Part shown: positions 16,950 through 26,401 of the stretch, piece by piece
How positions within the stretch are numbered: position 1 is the stretch's first letter
How the letters are laid out: every line of letters starts with the position of its first letter
NCBI RefSeq assembly: GCF_039542905.1
Contig: NZ_BAABIS010000001.1
Span: 992,001 to 1,056,000, forward strand
Source of the DNA: Kitasatospora terrestris
GTDB taxonomy: Bacteria > Actinomycetota > Actinomycetes > Streptomycetales > Streptomycetaceae
Direction: 5' to 3'
Length of the DNA: 64,000 nucleotides
Notes under the pieces: model-generated
What the model was told of the DNA's origin: nothing
Seen by the model: only the letters and a program-made list of their open reading frames with translations
The model's database searches: none
Made by a program: the position numbers and the translations under genes

Positions 16950-17765
16950 TCACTTGGAGCCGGTGAAGGCGATGCCCTCGGTGATCCGGCGCTGGGCGGC
17001 GATGAACATCACGATCATCGGCAGGCTGGCCAGCAGGGAGCCGGCCATCAGGACGGGGTAGTCGGTGACGTGCTCGCCCTGGAGGGTGGCGAGGCCGACC
17101 GACAGCGGCATCCGGTCGGCGTCGCTGGTGACCACGAGGGGCCAGAGCAGGTCGTTCCACGACCAGAGGACGGTGAGCACGCCGAGCGAGATCAGTCCGG
17201 GCCGGGCGAGCGGCAGCACGATCGACCAGAACACCCGGAGCGGGCCGGCGCCGTCCAGCCGGGCGGCCTCCTCGATGTCGCGCGGCAGGGAGAGGAAGAA
17301 CTGGCGGAGCATGAAGGTGCCGAAGGCGCTGAACATCCCGGGCAGCACGATGCCGGTGAGGGTGTTGAGCAGCCCGAGGTTCATCACCATCCGGTACTGC
17401 GGCAGCAGGTAGAGCTGGCCGGGCACCATCAGCACGGAGAGGATCACCAGGAACAGCGCGTCCCGGCCGGGGAAGCGCATCCGGGCGAAGGCGTACGCCG
17501 CCATCGAGCAGAAGAGCAGCTGGGTGAGGACCCGGACGACCGTGATCAGCACGGTGTTGCCGAACTGCGCGAGGAACGGGGTGGAGCGGAACACCTCCGC
17601 GTAGTTGGACCAGTGCCACCCGGGGACGAAGGTGGGCGGCACGCTGGTCGCCTCGCCGAAGGTCTGCAGCGAGGTGAGCAGTTGCCAGAAGAACGGCGCC
17701 ACCATGGCCGCCGCGCCGACCGCGAGCACCACGTGGACCGGCCAGAGCCGCTGCTGCCTACTCAT
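16950..17765 (-). CDS. Carbohydrate ABC transporter permease (MalG-like)
   Basis: This 271-residue inner-membrane protein has six predicted helices and the EAA loop EEAARLDGAGPLRVFWSIVLPLARP that contacts the ATPase. It forms the importer channel with the MalF-like partner encoded just upstream, whose stop codon it overlaps by 8 bp. No ATPase gene is in the operon; Streptomyces CUT1 importers commonly share the MsiK ATPase. The substrate is probably an oligosaccharide. Confidence 0.9.
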   Translation of the reverse strand: MSRQQRLWPVHVVLAVGAAAMVAPFFWQLLTSLQTFGEATSVPPTFVPGWHWSNYAEVFRSTPFLAQFGNTVLITVVRVLTQLLFCSMAAYAFARMRFPGRDALFLVILSVLMVPGQLYLLPQYRMVMNLGLLNTLTGIVLPGMFSAFGTFMLRQFFLSLPRDIEEAARLDGAGPLRVFWSIVLPLARPGLISLGVLTVLWSWNDLLWPLVVTSDADRMPLSVGLATLQGEHVTDYPVLMAGSLLASLPMIVMFIAAQRRITEGIAFTGSK

Positions 17766-18708
17766 AGTGGACCCACTTCTTCTGCAGTCGGAACTGGACC
17801 GCGGTGAGCAGCAGCAGGACGGCCATCAGCACGACCGCGACGGCGGAGGCCATGCCCTGCCGGTTGTCCAGGAAGGCGTCCTCGTAGAAGAGGTAGGCGA
17901 CGGTCTTGCTGCCCGCCAGCGCGGGGTTGGACTTGCCGAGCATCATCAGCACGGTGTCGAACATCTGCAGGCCGCCGATCACCGACAGCACCGAGACGAA
18001 GAAGATGCTCGGGCTGAGCAGCGGAAGGGTGACGGCGAAGAACTGCCGGACGCGGCCGGCGCCGTCGATCGCGGCGGCCTCGTAGTAGTGCCGGGGGATG
18101 GACTTGAGCCCGGCGGAGAAGATGATCATGTTGTAGCCGAGCGAGGCCCAGACCCCGACCACGGCCATCGCGTAGACGGTGAACCGCTCGTCCGACACCC
18201 AGTGCGGGCCGTCCACGCCGACCAGCGACAGCAGGTAGTTGATCAGTCCGTAGTCGCCGTTGTAGAGCCACCGCCAGACCATCGCCACCGCCGCCGGCAT
18301 GGAGACCACGGGCAGGAAGTAGAGCGTGCGGTACAGCGCCACGTGCCGGTCGCGGACCTGGTTGAGCAGGGCCGCCAGCACCACCGAGAGCGGGACGGCC
18401 AGCAGCACCAGCAGCGAGTAGCGCAGGGTGTTCCAGGCGGCCTTCGGCAGCTCGGGGTCGGACAGGAAGTCCCGGTAGTTGGCGGTGCCCACCCACCGCT
18501 GGCCGCCGAAGGCGCCCCACTCGGTGAAGCTGAAGTACACCGACTGGGCGATCGGCCAGAGGTAGAACACCCCGAGACCGGCCAGCAGCGGGAGGACCAT
18601 CAGGTAGCCCCAGACCCACTCCCGGGGGTGGCCGCCGGCCCGGCTGCGACGAGGGCGGGGCCCCGCCGCGGCCGGGGCGGCGGCGGGGGTCGCTTCGATC
18701 GTGGCCAC
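17758..18708 (-). CDS. Sugar ABC transporter permease (MalF-like)
   Basis: The 316-residue protein has a Pro/Ala/Arg-rich cytoplasmic start and about six membrane helices. The EAA motif is YEAAAIDGAGRVRQFFAVTLPLLSP, typical of CUT1 sugar importers. The GTG at 18708 has AAGGAGT upstream and lies 3 bp beyond the stop of the binding-protein gene, so translation is probably coupled. It heterodimerises with the MalG-like permease. Confidence 0.9.
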   Translation of the reverse strand: MATIEATPAAAPAAAGPRPRRSRAGGHPREWVWGYLMVLPLLAGLGVFYLWPIAQSVYFSFTEWGAFGGQRWVGTANYRDFLSDPELPKAAWNTLRYSLLVLLAVPLSVVLAALLNQVRDRHVALYRTLYFLPVVSMPAAVAMVWRWLYNGDYGLINYLLSLVGVDGPHWVSDERFTVYAMAVVGVWASLGYNMIIFSAGLKSIPRHYYEAAAIDGAGRVRQFFAVTLPLLSPSIFFVSVLSVIGGLQMFDTVLMMLGKSNPALAGSKTVAYLFYEDAFLDNRQGMASAVAVVLMAVLLLLTAVQFRLQKKWVHYE

Positions 18709-18711
18709 CGG

Positions 18712-19974
18712 CTACTCCTTGGCCAGTGCGGCGTTCATGGTGGCGGCCATCTGCGCGGCCGCGCTGTCTAGGTCCTGCTGGCCGGCCCACACCTTGTCGA
18801 GCAGCGCCTGGGTGTCCTTGCTCCAGGCCGAGGTGTTCTTGGAGACCGGGTACGGCACGGCATTCTGCAACTCGTCGACGAAAATCTGCAGGTTGAACTG
18901 CGGGGTCGACTTCACCCAGGTGTCGGCCAGGCCCTCGTACGCCGGGATGACCGTGCCGGTGGAGGCCTGGATCTCGTTGGCCTCGCGGCCGCCGAGGAAC
19001 TTCACGAACTCCCAGGCGGCGGCCGCGTGCTTGGTCTTCGCGTAGATCACGTTGCCGAGGCCGTTGACCACGGTGGCCCGGCCCTTCGGCCCGGCCGGCA
19101 GCGGCGCCACGTCGGCGACCAGGCCGGGGGCGTTCTTGTAGGTGAGGGTGTCCCAGTCGCCGTCGGTGAACATCGCCACCTTGCCGGAGGCGAACAGCTG
19201 CGAGGGGTCGGTGTCGGTCATCTGCTGCGCGGTCGGCGAGGTCTTGTACTTGGTGACGAAGTCGAGCGCGTACCGCAGGCCCTCGACGGACGCCGGGTCG
19301 GCGAGGCCGGACGTCTTCCTGTCCGCGGAGATCACGTGGCCGCCGGCCTGGTGGATGGTGTTGTACAGGTTCTCCTGCGTCCAGGAGGGGGAGGCGATGC
19401 CCCAGACGCCCTTGGCCGGGTCGGTCAGCTTCTGCGAGGCGTCGATGACGTCCTGCCAGGTCCAGCTCGCGTCCGGGTACTTCACCCCGGCGGCGTCGAA
19501 GAGCTTCTTGTTGTACCAGAGGCCGATGGTGTCGTAGTCCTTCGGCATGCCGTACTGCTTGCCGCCGAGGGTGTAGATGTCGTTGAGCGCCTTGGCGAAC
19601 TTCCCGCTGTCGAAGCCGGGCCGGTCGGAGAGCGGCAGCAGCTGGCCCTGGTCGGCGTAGAGGCCGATCCGGGTGGAGCTCATCCAGAACACGTCCGGCG
19701 CGGAGCCGGAGGCGGCCGCGGTCTGCAGCTTGGTCCAGTAGTCGGCGCTCGGGGTGAGCTGGATGCTGACCCTGATGTCCGGGTGGGCGACCTGGAAGGC
19801 GTCCACGATCTTCTGCATCGCGGGCTGCTGGTTGGCGTCCCAGATGCCGTACGTGAGGGTCACCGGGCCGGCGGCCTTGCCGTCCTGGCCGGACGGGGTC
19901 GAGTCGGACGAGCAGCCGGCGACCCCGGCCACCAGCAGTCCGGCGCACAGCAGCGCCGACACCCTTCTGATCAT
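18712..19974 (-). CDS. Extracellular sugar-binding lipoprotein
   Basis: This 420-residue family 1 solute-binding protein starts with a lipoprotein signal (MIRRVSALLCAGLLVAGVAGC) whose lipobox Cys is at residue 21. The body shows the typical TYGIWDANQQPAMQKIVDAF start and FASGKVAMFTDGDWD hinge-region motif of CUT1 binding proteins. It delivers a sugar to the two downstream permeases. GAGGAC precedes the ATG. Its promoter region carries palindromic elements shared with the ROK regulator's promoter. Confidence 0.9.
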   Translation of the reverse strand: MIRRVSALLCAGLLVAGVAGCSSDSTPSGQDGKAAGPVTLTYGIWDANQQPAMQKIVDAFQVAHPDIRVSIQLTPSADYWTKLQTAAASGSAPDVFWMSSTRIGLYADQGQLLPLSDRPGFDSGKFAKALNDIYTLGGKQYGMPKDYDTIGLWYNKKLFDAAGVKYPDASWTWQDVIDASQKLTDPAKGVWGIASPSWTQENLYNTIHQAGGHVISADRKTSGLADPASVEGLRYALDFVTKYKTSPTAQQMTDTDPSQLFASGKVAMFTDGDWDTLTYKNAPGLVADVAPLPAGPKGRATVVNGLGNVIYAKTKHAAAAWEFVKFLGGREANEIQASTGTVIPAYEGLADTWVKSTPQFNLQIFVDELQNAVPYPVSKNTSAWSKDTQALLDKVWAGQQDLDSAAAQMAATMNAALAKE

Positions 19975-20025
19975 CTTCGGTCCTCTCCGCGGGTGGTTGC
20001 GGTTGCGTGGAGGGGACACTAGCGC

Positions 20026-20059
20026 GCATTAATGCTTACTTCTAGCGTTAATCGAGCAT
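20026..20059. promoter_or_regulatory. Candidate ROK operators upstream of the sugar importer
   Basis: The 174-bp promoter gap has the perfect palindrome GCATTAATGC (20026-20035) and, 15 bp further, AATCGAGCAT (20050-20059). The latter is the exact reverse complement of ATGCTCGATT at 21394-21403 in front of the ROK regulator gene. Sharing between the two promoter regions fits an autoregulated local repressor. Confidence 0.5.
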
Positions 20060-20148
20060 CAATGAGCGCACGAGACCGGAACGTGACCCTGCACGGCGAG
20101 GTCCGCCCTTCGTTTTGATCAGAGACGGTGAAAAATCGGTGGCAGGAC

Positions 20149-21276
20149 TCAGGCGAGGAGCAGGCGCTCGGCGTGGTCGAGGGCGAAGCGGACCGCACCG
20201 ACGCAGACCGCGTCGCTGCCCAGCTCGGAGACCACGACCTCCGGCGGGTACAGGCACACACTTTCCAGGTACCGGCGGACCGGCCCGGCCAGCAGCTCGC
20301 CGGCCCGGGCCAGGCTGCCGCCGATCACCACCAGCTCCGGATCCAGCGGCGTCACCAGGGTGACCAGCCCCTCGGCCAGGCCGGTCGCGAAGGCCTCCAC
20401 CGCGTCCGCCGCCCGCGCGTCGCCCGCCCGGGCCCGCTCCAGCGCGAACAGCGCCGCCTGCAAAGGCGCCCGCAGCTCGCCGGGGTCGGCGGAGAGGGCG
20501 AAGTCGAGCACGTGGTGGAAGGCGCTCCAGCGGCTGTTCGGCTGCCCGCCGAGCTCCCCGGCCGCAGCGTGGGAGCCCCGGTGCGGGACGCCGCCGAGCA
20601 GGAGCCCCAGGCCGATCCGGCTGCCCGTGTGCAGGTAGATGACGTCCCGTCGGCCGCGGGCGGCGCCCTGCCAGTGCTCGGCCAGGACGGCCAGCCGCAT
20701 GTCGTTCTCGACCCGCAGCGGCACCGGGATCCGGGCGGCGAGCTCCTGCTGCAGGCGGACACCCGTCCAGTCCTCCAGCACCACGCTCTTCACCACCCGG
20801 CCCTCGCCGTCGATCACCCCGGTGGTGCCGACGCCGACCGCGGTCAGCGCCCCGGCGGTCAACCCCGCCTCGGCGCAGGCCCGTTCGACCAGGTCCACCA
20901 CCGCCGCCAGGCGGCGCGCGGAGGGCAGGTCGGACGGCAGGCTCTCGGCGGCGCGCGCCACCACCCGGCCGTTGAGGTCCGCCACCATGGCCAGCACCCC
21001 GGTGGCTCCGACGCTCACGCCCGCCACGTGCCCGGCTTCGCCCCGGAAGGCGAACCGGCGTGCCGGGCGGCCCCGCAGGCCGTCCGAGGGCACGACCTCC
21101 TCGGCCCAGCCGTCGCGCAGCAGTGTCTCGACGATGCCGTCGGCGGTGGCGCGGGAGAGCTGTGCGGCCTTGGCCAGCTCGGCCAGCGTCGCGCTCTCCG
21201 TCCCGCGCAGCGCCCGCAGGACCGCGACCTGGTTGAGCCGCCGCAGGAAACTCCCGTCGCCGCTCGCCTGTCGCAC
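20149..21276 (-). CDS. ROK family transcriptional regulator
   Basis: The 375-residue protein has an N-terminal winged helix (about 8-70; LNQVAVLRALRGTESATLAE) and a C-terminal ROK sugar-binding/kinase-like domain. The family's GExGH motif reads GELGG, and the CxCGxxGC zinc motif is missing, so it is unlikely to be a kinase and differs from NagC-type regulators. The GTG at 21276 follows GAGGAGGA. It lies upstream of and collinear with the sugar importer operon and probably represses it. Confidence 0.85.
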   Translation of the reverse strand: MRQASGDGSFLRRLNQVAVLRALRGTESATLAELAKAAQLSRATADGIVETLLRDGWAEEVVPSDGLRGRPARRFAFRGEAGHVAGVSVGATGVLAMVADLNGRVVARAAESLPSDLPSARRLAAVVDLVERACAEAGLTAGALTAVGVGTTGVIDGEGRVVKSVVLEDWTGVRLQQELAARIPVPLRVENDMRLAVLAEHWQGAARGRRDVIYLHTGSRIGLGLLLGGVPHRGSHAAAGELGGQPNSRWSAFHHVLDFALSADPGELRAPLQAALFALERARAGDARAADAVEAFATGLAEGLVTLVTPLDPELVVIGGSLARAGELLAGPVRRYLESVCLYPPEVVVSELGSDAVCVGAVRFALDHAERLLLA

Positions 21277-21380
21277 CGGTCCTCCTCGCGCCCGTGCCGG
21301 CGTCCGGGACGGACCGCCGCGCCCGAACGATCCTATGCGCGTAGCGCGGGCCGCCCGCGGAGGGTGGGGCGGGCACCACC

Positions 21381-21403
21381 TTTTGCGCTCGCAATGCTCG
21401 ATT
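21381..21403. promoter_or_regulatory. Candidate ROK autoregulatory site
   Basis: The region contains TTGCGCTCGCAA (inverted TTGC-N4-GCAA) immediately followed by ATGCTCGATTG. The 10-mer ATGCTCGATT recurs inverted in front of the sugar-binding protein gene. It lies in the divergent gap between the ROK gene and acsA. Confidence 0.45.
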
Positions 21404-21423
21404 GTGCGTGAAGAGTGGCAGTA

Positions 21424-21453
21424 TTGCGCGAGATCGATCAAACGGCGTAGGGT
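21424..21453 (+). promoter_or_regulatory. Possible promoter of acsA
   Basis: TTGCGC (21424-21429) and TAGGGT (21448-21453) are separated by 18 bp and lie about 50 bp upstream of the TTG start of acetyl-CoA synthetase. This is a reasonable vegetative actinomycete promoter, though the -10 match is partial. Confidence 0.35.
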
Positions 21454-21500
21454 TTCGAACCGTCCGGCCGGTGGGCGGCGGACCAGACGAGGAGTGCGCG

Positions 21501-23456
<1,956 letters not shown>

Positions 23457-23470
23457 CACACCACCAGACC

Positions 23471-23513
23471 GGACTGCCGCCGGCCGGCCCTGACATCGGG
23501 CCGGCGGCAGTCC
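23471..23513 (+). terminator. Hairpin terminator of acsA
   Basis: Perfect 15-bp arms (23471-23485 and 23499-23513) with a 13-nt loop begin 14 bp after the acsA stop codon. Confidence 0.75.
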
Positions 23514-23999
23514 ACCAGCTCCCACCCGCGGCCGGGGGCCGCCACTCGGCATGCGACGGTCCGGTCCCCGGCCGCGGTGGGACGTCCGGACGGTGGCCGG
23601 TGAGGGTCGGCCGACCGTTCGCCCGGCGCTGCCGGTGTCCCCTCCAACTCCCGGGACACCGGCAGCGTGTCCCCGCCCCACACGACTTCCCGCCCGGCCC
23701 GTACCCGGCAGCAGCCGCCACGACGACGTGGCGGAACGCCGGAGCGTCCGGGCCGCGCGGGAGGCCGGAGCGTCCGCCGAAGAGGGTCGGCGGGGTCTCC
23801 GCACGCCGTCGGGCGCCGTTCTGCACCAACGGCGCCCGACGGCGCATCAGCCGGGACCGCCGCAGCACGCCGTCGGCGGCGAAATGGTCCGGACTCGCTT
23901 CCGTAACGCGCCCGCCGTACGGCGGGGCCAGGATGTCCCCCAGTCCACCGCGGGAGGCGAGTCGGGACGCCTCCGGCAGAGAGGTCAGGTCAGGGCCTG
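23514..23999. other. Hairpin-rich intergenic region without a convincing gene
   Basis: This 486-bp stretch has no ORF that I trust on either strand, but it contains three further strong inverted repeats: an imperfect pair in 23521-23582, a 15-bp pair at 23628-23642/23653-23667 and a 17-bp pair at 23804-23820/23828-23844. Such density suggests terminators, a structured RNA or decayed mobile DNA. I cannot identify a known RNA family. Confidence 0.5.
23804..23844. repeat. Perfect 17-bp inverted repeat
   Basis: Arms 23804-23820 and 23828-23844 are perfectly complementary around a 7-nt loop (CTGCACC). It lies far from either flanking gene end, 348 bp after acsA and 156 bp before the next start, so it is not an obvious terminator for either. 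Confidence 0.6.
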
Positions 24000-25379
24000 A
24001 TGACGGTACAGGAACTGGGGCCGAACCCGGCCGACGTCCAGTCGCTCCGCGCGGAGCTGGACGAACTGCTGCGGGCCCGGCAGTTCGCGGCGCAGCGGGA
24101 GCGACGGCTCACCGAGGCCGTCCGCGCCGACTACGCCCAAGCGCCGGCGTCGGCCGACCAGGAGCTCCTGCGGCAACTCGCCCAGGCCCGGACCCTGCGC
24201 GAAGGGCTGGGCGTGCGGTGCCTCGAACTCAGCGACCGGCTGCTCGCGCTGGAGGACCGGCTGCAGTCCGAGCGGCACTCCTCCGCCCGCTCCACCGCCG
24301 AGGCCGGCCACCGGCACCCGTCGGCTGCCGGGCCCGCACCACACTCTCCCGCCGCGCCGACTGCCGGCGCGACAACCGGCCGGGCGGCCCGCCCCGCACA
24401 GCCCGCCCGCAAACGCCCCACCGGGGCCCGCTTCGGTGGCGTCCACCAGTACGAGCCCGAAGTCGAGCCCGTCCTCCCCCCGGTCGCGGCCCAGCCCCTG
24501 CGCGGCGCCCGGTTCGGCGGCGTCCAGGCCGCGCCCCCGGACGCGCAGCACGCCGACGCCGCGCCCCGTCCCCCCGGCGCACTCCCAGCGGACGCGGACC
24601 GCCCCGAACCGGCCGCGCCGGCGGCCCCGCTGCGTTCACCCGGTGAACTCACCGCGCTCGCCCAGCGGGTGGGCGAGCTCCACCGCCGGGGCGCGGCCCA
24701 CGAATCGGCGGCCGTCGTCGCCCAGGCGGCCGTGACCCTGGCCCCCGCCGACGTGGCGAGGCTGGTCGCGCTGCTGCGCGCCGGCGGCCCGGCGGGCTCG
24801 GCCGGCTACCTGGCCCGGTCGGTCGCCCACAGCTCCGCCGGACAGGCGGCCGGAACGCTCGCCGAACTGCGCCGGACCGGGCAGACGGACGAGGCCGCCG
24901 CGCTGTTCCACGCGCTGTGGTCGACCCCGGCAGTCGCGCTGCCCGCCCTGCTGACCGCCCTGGAGAGCACCGGTCAATCGGCGGACGGGCAGACCCTGCT
25001 CTGGGAATGGGCATCCGCACCGGCGCCCGAACTGGCCGAACTCGCCCTGCGGCTCTGGGAATCGGGCCGCGCCGCAGACGTCCGCAGCCTGCTCCGGCAG
25101 GCGGCCGGGCGCCCCACCGCCGACGTCGCGGCAGTGGTCCTGGCGCTGGACCGCACGCTCGCCCTCGGCCTGGTCGGCGAGGTGGTGCGACTCCGTCAGG
25201 CCGCCGACATCGGCGCCCTCGCGGCGCAGGTGCACGCCGATGCCGAGCTGTACGGTGCCCTGCTCGCCGCCGTCGTGGCCCAGGACGAGAGCCGCGCCCG
25301 CAGCGCACTCGCCGCCCTCCGCGCGCACGGCCTGCCGACCGATCCCCTGCCCCGCACCCGCAGCCGCTCCCGCCGCTGA
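24000..25379 (+). CDS. Hypothetical protein with coiled coil and GARFGG repeats
   Basis: A 459-residue protein of unknown function. Residues 10-105 are strongly charged with Leu/Ala heptads (ADVQSLRAELDELLRARQF) and probably form a coiled coil. Residues 110-215 are a Pro/Ala-rich linker containing two copies of GARFGGV about 25 residues apart. Residues 215-450 form repeated Ala/Leu-rich helices, some beginning with a Leu-Arg-Arg/Leu-Trp pattern, suggestive of an alpha-solenoid. There is no signal peptide or membrane segment. The layout suggests a scaffold or adaptor. Isolated gene after a hairpin-rich gap. Confidence 0.7.
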   Translation: MTVQELGPNPADVQSLRAELDELLRARQFAAQRERRLTEAVRADYAQAPASADQELLRQLAQARTLREGLGVRCLELSDRLLALEDRLQSERHSSARSTAEAGHRHPSAAGPAPHSPAAPTAGATTGRAARPAQPARKRPTGARFGGVHQYEPEVEPVLPPVAAQPLRGARFGGVQAAPPDAQHADAAPRPPGALPADADRPEPAAPAAPLRSPGELTALAQRVGELHRRGAAHESAAVVAQAAVTLAPADVARLVALLRAGGPAGSAGYLARSVAHSSAGQAAGTLAELRRTGQTDEAAALFHALWSTPAVALPALLTALESTGQSADGQTLLWEWASAPAPELAELALRLWESGRAADVRSLLRQAAGRPTADVAAVVLALDRTLALGLVGEVVRLRQAADIGALAAQVHADAELYGALLAAVVAQDESRARSALAALRAHGLPTDPLPRTRSRSRR

Positions 25380-25437
25380 CCTGGAGGGACGGGCCCCTGT
25401 ACCGCCCCGTACCGCCCCCGGCCCGGCGGGGCCGTCG

Positions 25438-26193
25438 TCAGGAGGACCGGGCCCCGCTGTGTTCGGCGGCGTTGCGGAACTGGAGGGCCAGTGCCCCCGC
25501 CTCCTGGATGCCGGTGGCGTCGGCGGCCACCACGGTGCCCGCGGCGCCGGCGTCCTCCCAGCGGCAGATGACGAAGTTGCCGTTCTGTGAGTGGCCGCAG
25601 CGCATCAGCCCGCCGAGCGGGCCGGGGTCGACGTCTTCGGCGTCCTCGACCTTGGCGCCGGCGAAGAAGTCGGTGAAGAGCTGGTCCAGCGAGTGCTTGG
25701 CCTTTTCGGCGGCGCCTGCCGGATCCCAGGCGTTCGTCGACGCGGTGAAGATCAGGTTCGGTTCCGTCGCGCCCGGCGTCGTCGAGTAGTACCAGAGGTG
25801 CTCCCCGGTCCGGGCCGGCCGCTTGGCGATGAGCCGGGCCGCGGCCTCGCCGGTGATCAGGTGGTAGCCCGCGACGGTGTCGGGGGCGTCGACGGTCCGA
25901 TCGGTCGGCCCGGTCGAGGCGGCCGCCCCGTACGGCGACTCGCGCCGCAGGTCCAGGATGAGCTCGGTCGCCGAGAGGGCGCAGGCCGCCGCCGTGATCA
26001 GCACCAGCAGGAGCCGGCGCCTCTTCCGCGCCACGGTGACCCGGGGCAGGTCGGCGGGCATCAGCGCGACCGGGTTGCGCCATTTACGGGTGAGCACCCA
26101 GGCGAGGGCGATGCCGGCGGCCAGGACGATGATCTGGCCGACGATCCGTCCGTTCAGGTAGGCCGTGGAATGGGTGTCGATCGTGAGGAGCAT
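25438..26193 (-). CDS. Membrane-anchored hypothetical protein
   Basis: The 251-residue protein has a short N-terminal stretch, a first membrane helix at about 14-34 (IVGQIIVLAAGIALAWVL), a basic loop and a second helix at about 63-83 (LLLVLITAAACALSATELIL). The remaining 165 residues would be extracellular and contain two Cys (MRCGHSQNGNFVICRW) likely to form a disulfide. No enzymatic motif is visible. ATG at 26193 was chosen because the membrane topology begins there; longer frames are low complexity. It converges on the solenoid-like gene with a 58-bp gap. Confidence 0.7.
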   Translation of the reverse strand: MLLTIDTHSTAYLNGRIVGQIIVLAAGIALAWVLTRKWRNPVALMPADLPRVTVARKRRRLLLVLITAAACALSATELILDLRRESPYGAAASTGPTDRTVDAPDTVAGYHLITGEAAARLIAKRPARTGEHLWYYSTTPGATEPNLIFTASTNAWDPAGAAEKAKHSLDQLFTDFFAGAKVEDAEDVDPGPLGGLMRCGHSQNGNFVICRWEDAGAAGTVVAADATGIQEAGALALQFRNAAEHSGARSS

Positions 26194-26401
26194 GCGCGGC
26201 ACCCTAGTGGCAACACGTGCACGTACGACTCGGATCTTCCGCGGACGATCATCCTGAATCAGGACCAATCGCCCGCGAATGAACGTGAATTCGTTATGCG
26301 GTGGCGCAATGACCGGCAGGCCCGGGGCGGGCAGCGCCGTTGTGGCGGTGCCCGCACCGGGCCGGGGGGTCACCTGTCCGCCGTGCGGGGCGGGCAGGTG
26401 G

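Noticed and set aside
18708..20148. Missing ATPase gene for the sugar importer as evidence of deletion
   Set aside because: Streptomyces sugar importers commonly lack a dedicated ATPase and share MsiK, so absence is normal.
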